A stretch of DNA of 64,000 nucleotides from an uncultured Cetobacterium sp. (GTDB lineage: Bacteria; Fusobacteriota; Fusobacteriia; Fusobacteriales; Fusobacteriaceae): the NCBI RefSeq assembly GCF_945952365.1, contig NZ_CAMFHX010000011.1:22548-86547 (forward strand), given 5' to 3'. The notes under the pieces are model-generated. The model saw only the letters and a list, made by a program, of their open reading frames with translations. It searched no databases and was not told the DNA's origin. Of this stretch, positions 26,216 through 35,340 are shown one piece after another (the stretch's first letter is position 1; every line of letters starts with the position of its first letter). Made by a program: the position numbers and the translations under genes.

Positions 26216-28876
26216 ATGAATGAATTAGCTACTACTTATTCCCCTAATGAAATAGAGGGAAGATGGTATAAATATTGGGAAGAGTCAAAGTTTTTTGCTG
26301 CTACTTTAGATGATAATAAGGCAAACTACTCTATCGTAATCCCACCTCCAAATGTAACTGGAATATTACATATGGGACACATTCTTAATAACAGTATCCA
26401 AGATGTACTTGTTAGATACAAGAGAATGAGTGGGTATAACACTCTTTGGATGCCTGGAACAGATCACGCAGGTATTGCAACTCAAAATAGAGTTGAAAGA
26501 AGATTAGCTGAAGACGGATTAACTAAAGAGGATTTAGGAAGAGACGAATTCATAAAGCAAGTTTGGGAATGGAAAGAGCAATATGGTGGAGCTATCACAA
26601 ACCAATTAAGAAGAATTGGAGCTTCATTAGACTGGGATAGAGAAAGATTTACTATGGATGAAGGACTTTCTGATTCTGTAAAAGATATCTTTATCAAATT
26701 ATTCAACGATGGATTAATCTATCAAGGTGAATATATGGTTAACTGGTGTCCTAGATGTGGAACAGCTCTTGCTGACGATGAAGTTGAACATGAGGAAAAA
26801 GCTGGTTCTCTATGGAATATCAAGTATCCTGTTAAAGATTCTGATGAATTCTTAATAATTGCAACTACAAGACCAGAAACTATGCTTGCTGACGTTGCTA
26901 TTGCTGTAAATCCTAACGATGAAAGATACTCACACCTTGTTGGTAAAAATGTAATTTTACCATTAGTTGGAAGAGAGATTCCTGTAATCGCTGATGAGTA
27001 TGTTGATATGGAGTTCGGTACGGGTGCTTTAAAAATAACTCCTGCACATGACCCTAATGATTTCACTTTAGGACAAAAGTTCAATCTACCAATCATCAAT
27101 ATGATGACTCCTGAAGGTAAAGTTTCTAACGACTACCCTGCTTATGCTGGTATGGATAGATTCGATGCTAGAAAGAAAATGGTAGCAGACTTAGAAGAAA
27201 CTGGATTCTTAGTTAAAGTTGAATCTCACTCACATAATGTTGGTGGATGTTATAGATGTAACACTGTTGTAGAGCCTAGAGTATCTAAGCAATGGTTCGT
27301 TAAAATGCAACCTTTAGCTGAAAAAGCGTTAGAAGTTGTTAGAAACGGAAAAGTTAAACTTATGCCTAAGAGATGGGAAAAAGTTTACTACAACTGGTTA
27401 GAAAATATAAGAGATTGGTGTATCTCTAGACAAATCTGGTGGGGACATAGAATTCCTGCTTGGTATGGTCCTGATATGCATATATTTGTAGCTAAAACTG
27501 AAGAGGAAGCTTTCGCTCAAGCTAAAGCTCACTACGGACACGATGTTGAATTAACTCAAGAAACTGATGTTCTTGATACTTGGTTCTCATCTGCTTTATG
27601 GCCATTCTCAACTTTAGGTTGGCCTGATAAAACAACTGAATTAGCTAAATTCTATCCTACATCAACTCTAGTTACTGGAGCAGATATTCTATTCTTCTGG
27701 GTTGCTAGAATGGTTATGTTCGGTATGTATACTATGGATGATATTCCATTTGAAAATGTTTACTTACATGGTATTGTAAGAGATGAAGTTGGAAGAAAGA
27801 TGTCTAAGTCATTAGGTAACTCTCCTGATCCACTAAACTTAATCGAAGAGTATGGTGCTGATGCAATCAGATTCACTATGTTATACAATACTTCTCAAGG
27901 GCAAGATGTTCACTTCTCTGAAAAATTAATAGAGATGGGAAGAAACTTCGCTAATAAAATTTGGAACGTTTCAAGATTCGTTCTAATGAACCTTGAAGAT
28001 TTCGATATAAAATCATTTGACAAATCTAATGTTCAACTTGAACTAGTTGACGAATGGATTTTCTCTAAGTTAAATAAAACATCTAAAGATGTTGCAGATA
28101 AATTAGAAAAGTTCCAATTAGATGAAGCTGCTAAATCATTATACGAGTTCTTAAGAGGTGACTTCTGTGACTGGTATGTTGAGCTAGCTAAAGTTAGATT
28201 ATACAACAAAGAGGAGTCAGGAGTTCAATCTAGACAAACTGCTCAATATGTTTTATGGACAGTTTTAGAGTCTGGATTAAAACTACTACACCCATTCATG
28301 CCTTATATAACTGAAGAGATTTGGCAAAAAATCAAAGTAGAAGGAGAGACTATAATGCTTTCTAACTACCCTGTTTGTGATGATTCTTTAGTTAATGATG
28401 AAAAAGAAAAAGCTTTTGAATATATTCAAGGTTTAATCTCTTCATTAAGAAATATAAGAGCTGAAAGAGGAATCTCTCCAGCTAAAGAAGCTAAAGTTGT
28501 TATCAGAACATCTAATCCTGTTGAATTAGAAACTTTAAAAGCTAATGAGTTATTTATAACTAAACTTGCTAAAATTGAAGAGTTAACAGTTGGTTCTGAT
28601 TTAGCAACTCCTGAGCAAAGTGGATTCAGAGTTAATGGAAATTCTGAAGTATTCATGATCTTAACTGGTCTTTTAGATACTGAAGCTGAAATCAAAAAGA
28701 TAAATGAGCAACTTGAAAAAGTTAAAAAAGATTTAGATAAAGCTAATGCTAAACTTTCTGATGAAAGATTTACATCTAAAGCACCTGCTCATATCTTAGA
28801 TAGAGAAAGAAGAATTCAACAAGAGTTCCAAGACAAGTATGATAAACTAATGGAAAACTTAAAAAACTTCCAATAA
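26216..28876 (+). CDS. valS: Valyl-tRNA synthetase
   Basis: 886 residues. Class I motifs: HMGH (52-55) for HIGH, and KMSKS in the segment VGRKMSKSLGN. The editing domain includes TTRPETMLADVA, the zinc-type cysteines are around WCPRCG and GCYRCN, and the C-terminal coiled coil (~815-886) binds tRNA. It starts 11 nt after ysxC with AGGAGG. No T-box leader is present, since it is inside the operon, and a terminator follows. Confidence 0.97.
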   Translation: MNELATTYSPNEIEGRWYKYWEESKFFAATLDDNKANYSIVIPPPNVTGILHMGHILNNSIQDVLVRYKRMSGYNTLWMPGTDHAGIATQNRVERRLAEDGLTKEDLGRDEFIKQVWEWKEQYGGAITNQLRRIGASLDWDRERFTMDEGLSDSVKDIFIKLFNDGLIYQGEYMVNWCPRCGTALADDEVEHEEKAGSLWNIKYPVKDSDEFLIIATTRPETMLADVAIAVNPNDERYSHLVGKNVILPLVGREIPVIADEYVDMEFGTGALKITPAHDPNDFTLGQKFNLPIINMMTPEGKVSNDYPAYAGMDRFDARKKMVADLEETGFLVKVESHSHNVGGCYRCNTVVEPRVSKQWFVKMQPLAEKALEVVRNGKVKLMPKRWEKVYYNWLENIRDWCISRQIWWGHRIPAWYGPDMHIFVAKTEEEAFAQAKAHYGHDVELTQETDVLDTWFSSALWPFSTLGWPDKTTELAKFYPTSTLVTGADILFFWVARMVMFGMYTMDDIPFENVYLHGIVRDEVGRKMSKSLGNSPDPLNLIEEYGADAIRFTMLYNTSQGQDVHFSEKLIEMGRNFANKIWNVSRFVLMNLEDFDIKSFDKSNVQLELVDEWIFSKLNKTSKDVADKLEKFQLDEAAKSLYEFLRGDFCDWYVELAKVRLYNKEESGVQSRQTAQYVLWTVLESGLKLLHPFMPYITEEIWQKIKVEGETIMLSNYPVCDDSLVNDEKEKAFEYIQGLISSLRNIRAERGISPAKEAKVVIRTSNPVELETLKANELFITKLAKIEELTVGSDLATPEQSGFRVNGNSEVFMILTGLLDTEAEIKKINEQLEKVKKDLDKANAKLSDERFTSKAPAHILDRERRIQQEFQDKYDKLMENLKNFQ

Positions 28877-28897
28877 TAAAGTACTTTTAACTTTTAT

Positions 28898-28929
28898 TAA
28901 GTAGTAGGAATAATTTCCTACTACTTTTT
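28898..28929 (+). terminator. Intrinsic terminator after valS
   Basis: Perfect 12-bp stem AAGTAGTAGGAA / TTCCTACTACTT with a TAAT loop, followed by six T. Confidence 0.9.
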
Positions 28930-28946
28930 TAAAATAAAATGTATTC

Positions 28947-28974
28947 ATTGTGTTAAAATTATGCTAAAATAGAA
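28947..28974 (+). promoter_or_regulatory. Possible promoter of the LysR gene
   Basis: -35 TTGTGT (28947-28952), 16-bp spacer, -10 TAGAAT (28969-28974), 40 bp before the start codon. Confidence 0.45.
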
Positions 28975-29014
28975 TAGTAACTATACATAAGAATAATAGT
29001 TGGGAGTGATACAA

Positions 29015-29881
29015 TTGGATTTACATTATCTTAGAATATTTTATGAAGTAGCGAAAGAAAAAAGTTTTACTAAAGCAGCTAATAAATTATACATAAATCA
29101 ATCAGCGGTTTCAATTCAAGTTAAAAAATTTGAGGAGATTTTAAATTCTAAACTTTTTGATAGAAGTTCAAAGAAAATAAAATTAACTTACACTGGGGAA
29201 GCTCTTTTCAAAATGGCTGAAGAGATTTTTGAAAAAGTAAAAAGAGCTGAAAAAGAGATGGAGAGAATCATTAATTTAGATAAAGCTAAGATTTCAATCG
29301 GAGCTACATCTGTTATCGGTGAGCCACTACTACCTCTTTTAATGAAAGATTTTATATCTTTACATGATGAGATTGAATATGACATCACAATTTCGACTAA
29401 AGCTTGGCTTTTAAAGCTTTTAAAAGAGGGTGAGTTGGATATTCTTTTAATTGATGAAGAACATATAACAGATCCTAATCTAGAAGTTTTAACTGTTGGG
29501 TCTGTTCCTTATATCCTTGTAGGAACTAAGAATACTCAAAAATTAGAAGCTATATCTAAAGAGCCTTTAATCTCTAGAAAAAACATTTATAACAATGAAA
29601 AAGCTATTAGCTATCTAGAGGATAAGAACCATGTTTGTTTTAACACTAAGATTCCTGTACTTGGAAATTTAGGAGTTATCAAAGGTATGGTAAAAGAGGG
29701 AATTGGAAATGTTATTCTGCCTTATTATGCAGTTTATAAAGAGATACAAAATGATGAATTTAAAGTTATTAGGACTATTGATGAAGTTACTGATTCCTAT
29801 CAAATTGTTATAACAAAGGATAAGAAGAATTTAGCACACATCATTAAGTTTATCAATTTTATCAAAAATTTCAAATTTTAA
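29015..29881 (+). CDS. LysR-family transcriptional regulator
   Basis: 288 residues using a TTG start with GGGAGTG at 6 nt; this gives the family N-terminus LDLHYLRIFYEVAKEKSFTKAA. The winged helix-turn-helix occupies ~1-60 and an LTTR effector-binding domain ~90-288. The ligand is unknown. The next gene, gmhA, follows after 23 nt on the same strand, so they may be co-transcribed; no divergent target lies upstream, since valS is co-directional. No specific regulon can be assigned. Confidence 0.88.
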   Translation: MDLHYLRIFYEVAKEKSFTKAANKLYINQSAVSIQVKKFEEILNSKLFDRSSKKIKLTYTGEALFKMAEEIFEKVKRAEKEMERIINLDKAKISIGATSVIGEPLLPLLMKDFISLHDEIEYDITISTKAWLLKLLKEGELDILLIDEEHITDPNLEVLTVGSVPYILVGTKNTQKLEAISKEPLISRKNIYNNEKAISYLEDKNHVCFNTKIPVLGNLGVIKGMVKEGIGNVILPYYAVYKEIQNDEFKVIRTIDEVTDSYQIVITKDKKNLAHIIKFINFIKNFKF

Positions 29882-29904
29882 TTAATGTAATTTAGGAGGC
29901 TAAT

Positions 29905-30480
29905 ATGAACTTATTAGATTCGTATAAAATAACTGCTGAGCTTTTAGAAATATTTATAAAAGAGGAAGCTGAAAAAAAAGAAACTGAAAAAGTTGCAAGA
30001 GACCTTGCATCTATCTTTGAAAATGGAAATAAAGTACTTATCTGTGGAAACGGAGGAAGTAACTGTGACGCTCTACACTTTGCAGAGGAGTTTACAGGGA
30101 GATTTAGAAAAGATAGAAGAGCTTTACCTGCAATCTCATTGTCAGATTCATCACATATAACTTGTGTTGGAAATGACTATGGATTTGATTACATCTTCTC
30201 TAGAGGTGTTGAAGCTTATGGTAAAGAGGGAGATATGTTTATCGGTATCTCTACAAGTGGAAACTCTGCTAATGTTATAAAAGCTGTTGAGGCAGCTAAA
30301 AAAATGGGACTAAAAACTGCTGTACTTCTTGGAAAAGATGGTGGAAAACTTAAAGGAATGTGTGATTACGAGTTCATTATTCCTGGAGAAACTTCTGACA
30401 GAATCCAAGAGATTCACATGATGATATTACATATTATTATTGAAGGTGTAGAAAAAATAATGTTCCCAGAAAATTATTAA
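29905..30480 (+). CDS. gmhA: Sedoheptulose 7-phosphate isomerase
   Basis: 191 residues of the SIS-domain family. ICGNGGSNCDALHFAEEFTGRF and the ISTSGNSANVIKA loop match GmhA, and the C-terminal HMMILHIIIEGVE contains the expected His. It converts sedoheptulose 7-phosphate to heptose 7-phosphate for lipopolysaccharide inner core, consistent with an outer membrane. The other heptose genes are not in this window. A terminator overlaps its stop codon. Confidence 0.93.
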   Translation: MNLLDSYKITAELLEIFIKEEAEKKETEKVARDLASIFENGNKVLICGNGGSNCDALHFAEEFTGRFRKDRRALPAISLSDSSHITCVGNDYGFDYIFSRGVEAYGKEGDMFIGISTSGNSANVIKAVEAAKKMGLKTAVLLGKDGGKLKGMCDYEFIIPGETSDRIQEIHMMILHIIIEGVEKIMFPENY

Positions 30481-30506
30481 AATACCCTTTTTAGGGTATT
30501 TTTTTT
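30479..30506 (+). terminator. Intrinsic terminator at the end of gmhA
   Basis: Perfect 10-bp stem AAAATACCCT / AGGGTATTTT with a T4 loop, then a T run. The stem begins within the gmhA stop codon. Confidence 0.9.
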
Positions 30507-30517
30507 GAGGTGATTTT

Positions 30518-31354
30518 ATGTCAAAAAATATTTTTCTATTTTTATTTTTATCTATTCTAACTTTTTCAAACAGTTTAGAAAAAAATAACGAAGCTTATAT
30601 AGCTTCTTTCAATGCTTTAAGGTTAGGGAAAGGTGAAAAAGATTACTCTCATCTTGCTAAATCTATCGAACCATTCGATATTGTAGGCTTAGTTGAAGTT
30701 ATGAATAAAAAAGGACTTTATAAACTTTTATCTGAAGTTGAAAAAATTAGTGCTTCAAAATGGGGATATGAAATCTCTCCGTATCCAGTCGGAACAGCAG
30801 AATATAAAGAGTACTATGCTTTTTTATATAAAAAAGATAAAGTTAAATTTATTAAAAGTGATGGGTTTTATCCTGATGTAAACGATGATTTTATACGTGA
30901 ACCATATGGTGCAACTTTTAAAATTAATAATTTTGACTTTACCTACGTTTTAATCCATTCAATCTACGGTAAAAAAGTCTCACAAAGACAATTTGAAGCA
31001 AATAAAATTTTAGATATTTATAACTATTTTCAAAACTTAGATCCTACTGAAAATGATATTTTAATCGGTGGAGATTTCAATTTAGCTGCTAATGATTCAG
31101 CTTTTGAAAATCTTTTAAATCACAAAGATAATATAATCTACTCTTTAGATCCTTCTATTAAAACAACAATTGGAACTAAGGGTTTTGCAAACTCTTATGA
31201 TAATATCTTTCTTTCTAAAAAGTTTACCACTGAATTCAAAGGAAAAAGTGGTGCTTTAGATATTACAAAAGACGATTACATTAAAACTAGAAAGGAGGTT
31301 TCTGATCATCTACCTATTTTTATAATAGTAGATACAGAGATTGACGATGACTAA
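30518..31354 (+). CDS. Exported endonuclease/exonuclease/phosphatase-family (DNase I-like) protein
   Basis: 278 residues. The N-terminus (KNIFLFLFLSILTFSNS) is a signal peptide. DNase I-fold motifs follow: ASFNALR near the start, VGLVEVM (catalytic Glu region), LIHSIYG, GGDFNLAA near 190 and VSDHLPIFI near 265. It probably hydrolyses phosphodiester bonds outside the cytoplasm, possibly extracellular DNA for nutrition; the substrate is not shown by sequence. GAGGTGA precedes the ATG. Its stop overlaps thiN by 8 nt. Confidence 0.82.
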   Translation: MSKNIFLFLFLSILTFSNSLEKNNEAYIASFNALRLGKGEKDYSHLAKSIEPFDIVGLVEVMNKKGLYKLLSEVEKISASKWGYEISPYPVGTAEYKEYYAFLYKKDKVKFIKSDGFYPDVNDDFIREPYGATFKINNFDFTYVLIHSIYGKKVSQRQFEANKILDIYNYFQNLDPTENDILIGGDFNLAANDSAFENLLNHKDNIIYSLDPSIKTTIGTKGFANSYDNIFLSKKFTTEFKGKSGALDITKDDYIKTRKEVSDHLPIFIIVDTEIDDD

Positions 31355-31976
31355 AGCTTTTATTTTTTTAAATGGAGAATTTTCTGATTCAAAAGATTTT
31401 TATGAATCTTTAAATATTGATAATAAACATCTCTACTGTGCTGATGGAGGTAGTAAAAAAGCTCTTGAACTTGGTTATATTCCTAAAGAGGTTTGGGGAG
31501 ATTTTGATTCTTTAGACTCAAAATCTTTTGAAACTTTAAAATCTCAAAATGTTACTTTAAAAATTTTCAATAAAGATAAAGATTTTACAGATGGAGAACT
31601 TTTAATCTCTTATGTCTCATCTTTAAATTATGATAAAATCATCGTTGTTGGTGGTTTTGGTGGAAGAATTGACCATACTTTAACTAACATAAATCTTATT
31701 TTTAAATATCCAAAATTGACTTTTGTTAGTGAAATTGAAGAGCTATTCTTTGTTCCACAAACCTTTGAAATAAACGATAAAATTGGAAGAACAATATCTT
31801 TTATTCCTTTTTCTGATAATATTACAAACTTAACTTTAAAAGGATTTAGATATCCTCTAGATAAACATACATTAAATAGAGGAGATTCCACATGTTTAAG
31901 TAACATTATTGCTGAACAAAAGGCCTTCATCTCTTATTCTGAAGGAAAACTCTTAGGAAGTATAACTTTAGATTGA
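31347..31976 (+). CDS. thiN: Thiamine pyrophosphokinase
   Basis: 209 residues from the ATG in ATGACTAA, overlapping the previous stop. The motifs YCADGGSKKALELG, PKEVWGDFDSLD, DKDFTDGELLI and GGFGGRIDHTLTN fit the ThiN family. It transfers pyrophosphate from ATP to thiamine to make the cofactor. A low-grade promoter (TTGACT 31973-31978, 17 bp, TAGGCT) straddles its end and may serve uraA. Confidence 0.92.
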   Translation: MTKAFIFLNGEFSDSKDFYESLNIDNKHLYCADGGSKKALELGYIPKEVWGDFDSLDSKSFETLKSQNVTLKIFNKDKDFTDGELLISYVSSLNYDKIIVVGGFGGRIDHTLTNINLIFKYPKLTFVSEIEELFFVPQTFEINDKIGRTISFIPFSDNITNLTLKGFRYPLDKHTLNRGDSTCLSNIIAEQKAFISYSEGKLLGSITLD

Positions 31977-32037
31977 CTTTTATTTTAAAATAATGTAGGC
32001 TATTTAATAGCAAAAAATTTTTGGGAGGCGTTTTACA

Positions 32038-33270
32038 ATGACTAATTTATCAACAAAAAGTAAACTATTACTTGGAATTCAACACGTATTAGCTATGTTT
32101 GGAGCCACAGTTTTAGTTCCATTTTTAACTGGATTAAATCCTTCTGTTGCACTACTTTCTGCAGGGATAGGAACTTTACTTTTCCATCTTTGTACTAAAG
32201 GAATTGTTCCTGTTTTCTTAGGATCATCTTTTGCTTTTATCGGTGCTTTAGCTCTAGTTCTAAAAGAAGAGGGAATTGCAGCCATTAAAGGAGGAGTTAT
32301 CTCTGCTGGTTTTGTTTATATCTTTATGTCTTGGATGATTAAAGTTTTTGGTGTCGAAAAAATAAAATCATTTTTCCCACCTGTTGTAGTTGGACCAATT
32401 ATTATGGTTATTGGACTTAGACTAAGCCCTGTCGCTTTATCAATGGCTGGATATTCAAACGGACACTTTGATTTAAAAAGTTTAGCTGTAGCTATGATTG
32501 TTATTATCTCTATGATTACAATTTCTATTTTAGAAAAATCTTTCTTTAGATTAGTTCCAATTTTAATCTCAGTTATTTTAGGATATCTTGTTTCTGTATT
32601 CTTAGGATTGGTTGATTTCACTCCTATAGCTAACGCTAATTGGATTGGGTTCTCACCTGAAGCTTTAAAAGATTTACTAACTTTACCTAAGTTTTCAACA
32701 ACTGCAGTTCTTGCTATTGCTCCTATTGCTCTTGTTGTTTTTATTGAACATATCGGTGATATCACAACTAACGGTGCTGTTGTTGGAAAAGACTTCTTTA
32801 AAAACCCTGGAATATCTAGAACACTTTTAGGAGATGGAGTTGCTACTGTTGCTGCTGGCCTTTTAGGAGGTCCTGCTAATACTACTTATGGTGAAAATAC
32901 TGGAGTTCTTGCTGTTACAAAGGTTTACGACCCTACAATTCTTAGAATTGCAGCTTGTTATGCTATAGCTCTTAGTTTCATTGGAAAATTTGGAGTTATT
33001 TTACAAACTATTCCTACACCTGTTATGGGAGGAGTTTCAGTTATTCTTTTCGGAATGATAGCTTCTGTTGGTGTTAGAACGGTTATCGACGCTGAGATAG
33101 ATTTCTCGCATTCAAGAAATCTTTTAATCGCATCGCTTATATTTGTTCTTGGAATTGCTATCGATAATATTATCATCTGGAAAACTGTTTCTCTTTCTGG
33201 ATTAGCTATTGCCGCTCTTATAGGAGTAACTTTAAATAAAATTCTTCCAAAAGATCAAATAGATAATTAA
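32038..33270 (+). CDS. uraA: Uracil permease, NCS2 nucleobase:cation symporter family
   Basis: 410 residues, with about 12-14 membrane segments. The opening SKLLLGIQHVLAMFGATVLVPFLTGL and the family signature near ALVVFIEHIGDITTNGAVVGKDF, followed by GLLGGPANTTYGENTGV, match UraA/PyrP. It imports uracil with protons. GGGAGG precedes the ATG. It is separate from the pyr biosynthetic operon at 52-57 kb, and I see no PyrR-type leader here. Confidence 0.92.
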   Translation: MTNLSTKSKLLLGIQHVLAMFGATVLVPFLTGLNPSVALLSAGIGTLLFHLCTKGIVPVFLGSSFAFIGALALVLKEEGIAAIKGGVISAGFVYIFMSWMIKVFGVEKIKSFFPPVVVGPIIMVIGLRLSPVALSMAGYSNGHFDLKSLAVAMIVIISMITISILEKSFFRLVPILISVILGYLVSVFLGLVDFTPIANANWIGFSPEALKDLLTLPKFSTTAVLAIAPIALVVFIEHIGDITTNGAVVGKDFFKNPGISRTLLGDGVATVAAGLLGGPANTTYGENTGVLAVTKVYDPTILRIAACYAIALSFIGKFGVILQTIPTPVMGGVSVILFGMIASVGVRTVIDAEIDFSHSRNLLIASLIFVLGIAIDNIIIWKTVSLSGLAIAALIGVTLNKILPKDQIDN

Positions 33271-33284
33271 TAAAAATTTTGAAG

Positions 33285-33330
33285 AAATAGAAAGAAATGG
33301 TAAAACCTTTTCTTTCTATTTTTTATTTTT
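33285..33330 (+). terminator. Intrinsic terminator after uraA
   Basis: 13-bp stem AAATAGAAAGAAA (33285-33297) / TTTCTTTCTATTT (33309-33321), with a further GG/CC pair inside, then T-rich sequence. Confidence 0.75.
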
Positions 33331-33374
33331 TGTTGTAATATATAAAATATACAAAAGGAATATAGGGGGATTTG

Positions 33375-35339
33375 ATGAAAAAATTTATAGTTCTTATTCT
33401 TATTGCTAATACAGCTTTTATTGGAAAATATTTTTATGAAAAAAAATCGTCACACTCTCAAGAAACTTTGCAACAACCTATACTAAAAAATACTAAGGAG
33501 GATTTTTCTATGGAAAAAAATAGAGATAATATTTCTCAAGAATACAAATGGAATTTAAATGATATCTACCCTAACTGGATTGAATGGGATAAAGATTTAA
33601 TAAAACTTAAAGAACTTATGGCTAAGGTTCCTAAATATGAAGGTAAAATTTCACAAAACTCTGAAACTTTTGTAGAATTTATCGAATTAGAAGAAAAAGT
33701 ATCTAGATTGCTTGATAAAATTTATCTATATCCATACTTACAAAGAGATTTAGATTCAACTAATGAAAAAGCTTCTGTGAAACTACAAGAGATTGAAAGT
33801 ATCTACGCTAATTACTCTATCTCGTCATCTTGGATTACTCCAGAGATTTTAACTATTCCAGAAGAAACTATGTTAACTTGGATTGATGGAAATAGTATTT
33901 TAGAAAACAACAGATTCCCGTTAATGGAGATTTACAGATTACAAGAACATGTTCTATCTGCTGATAAAGAAAAATTACTTTCATACTTTGGTCAATATTT
34001 AGGAGTTCCTTCTGATATATATAGTGAGCTTTCAACTTCTGATATCAAGTGGAATGAGATTGAACTTGCAGATGGCACAAAAACAACTGTTACTAACGGT
34101 GTTTATTCAAAAATAGTTTCAACAAATAGAAATCAAGATGATAGAAGAAAAGCTTTTGAAGCTCTTTACAACTCATTTAATGTAAATAAAAATACATACG
34201 CTGCAATTTATAAAAGTATCCTTCAAAGAGATTTTGCAGCTGCTCAATCTAGAAACTATAACTCTAGTTTGGAAAAAGCTTTAAATCCTAAAAATATACC
34301 TTTAGATGTATATAAAACTTTAATTACATCAACTAGAGAAAACACAGCTCCTCTTAAAAGATATATTGCATTAAGAAAAAAAGCTTTAGACCTTAAAAAT
34401 TATTACTACTATGATAACTCAATTAACATTGTGGATTATAATAAAGAGTTTTCATATGAAGAAGCTAAAACTGCTGTTTTAGAATCAGTTAAACCTTTAG
34501 GAGAAGGTTATTATAAAGGACTAAATACTGCGCTTAGCGAAGGTTGGCTTGATGTTTATGAAACACCTAATAAAAGAAGTGGTGCTTACTCTTTAAATAT
34601 CTATGATGTTCATCCTTATATGTTACTAAATTATAATGGAACTATGGATGCTGTATTTACTTTAGCACACGAACTTGGACACACTATGCACTCTATGTTA
34701 TCTACTGAAAAACAGCCTTACCCTACAAGTAGTTACACTATCTTTGTGGCGGAAGTTGCATCTACTTTTAACGAAAGATTACTTTTAGATAATATGTTAA
34801 AAAATACAACGGATTCTAAAGAGAGAATAGCTCTTATTGAACAAGCTATCGGTGGAATTGTTGGAACTTACTATATACAAACTTTATTTGCTGACTATGA
34901 ATACGCTGCTCATGAGGTTGTTGAAAAGGGTGGAGCTATCACTCCTGAAGTTTTAAATAAAATTATGGAAAACCTTTTCAAAGATTATTTTGGAACTGAA
35001 CTGACTATGGATGAATTACAAAAGATTATCTGGTCGAGAATTCCACATTTCTTTAACTCACCATACTACGTTTATCAATATGCAACTAGTTTTGCTGCTT
35101 CTGCAAACCTATATGATAGAGTAACGAGTTCAAAATACTCTGAGCAAGAAAGAGAGGTTGCCAAAGAGCAGTATTTAACTCTTCTTAAATCAGGTGGAAA
35201 TGACCATCCGATGAATCAATTGAAAAAAGCAGGTGTTGATTTAAGTAAAACAGAATCTTTCACTGCTGTTTCTACAGAGTTTGATAGACTTCTTGATTTA
35301 CTAGAAGCTGAATTAGAAAAAGAGAAAGGTGCTATCTAA
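33375..35339 (+). CDS. pepF: Oligoendopeptidase F, M3 family, with N-terminal membrane anchor and an internal start
   Basis: 654 residues. Zinc site HELGH in LAHELGHTMHSM, with the downstream glutamate in VAEVASTFNE. PepF normally begins near MEKNRDNISQEYKWNLNDIY and is about 600 residues and cytosolic. Here 45 residues precede that point, including a hydrophobic segment (~4-20) and a polar linker. The outer ATG has GGGGGA at 7 nt. The internal ATG (33510-33512, Met46) has its own AAGGAGG at 33495-33501. Both starts look usable, so anchored and cytosolic forms are possible. It hydrolyses oligopeptides. sppA starts 1 nt after it. Confidence 0.9.
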   Translation: MKKFIVLILIANTAFIGKYFYEKKSSHSQETLQQPILKNTKEDFSMEKNRDNISQEYKWNLNDIYPNWIEWDKDLIKLKELMAKVPKYEGKISQNSETFVEFIELEEKVSRLLDKIYLYPYLQRDLDSTNEKASVKLQEIESIYANYSISSSWITPEILTIPEETMLTWIDGNSILENNRFPLMEIYRLQEHVLSADKEKLLSYFGQYLGVPSDIYSELSTSDIKWNEIELADGTKTTVTNGVYSKIVSTNRNQDDRRKAFEALYNSFNVNKNTYAAIYKSILQRDFAAAQSRNYNSSLEKALNPKNIPLDVYKTLITSTRENTAPLKRYIALRKKALDLKNYYYYDNSINIVDYNKEFSYEEAKTAVLESVKPLGEGYYKGLNTALSEGWLDVYETPNKRSGAYSLNIYDVHPYMLLNYNGTMDAVFTLAHELGHTMHSMLSTEKQPYPTSSYTIFVAEVASTFNERLLLDNMLKNTTDSKERIALIEQAIGGIVGTYYIQTLFADYEYAAHEVVEKGGAITPEVLNKIMENLFKDYFGTELTMDELQKIIWSRIPHFFNSPYYVYQYATSFAASANLYDRVTSSKYSEQEREVAKEQYLTLLKSGGNDHPMNQLKKAGVDLSKTESFTAVSTEFDRLLDLLEAELEKEKGAI

Positions 35340-35340
35340 T

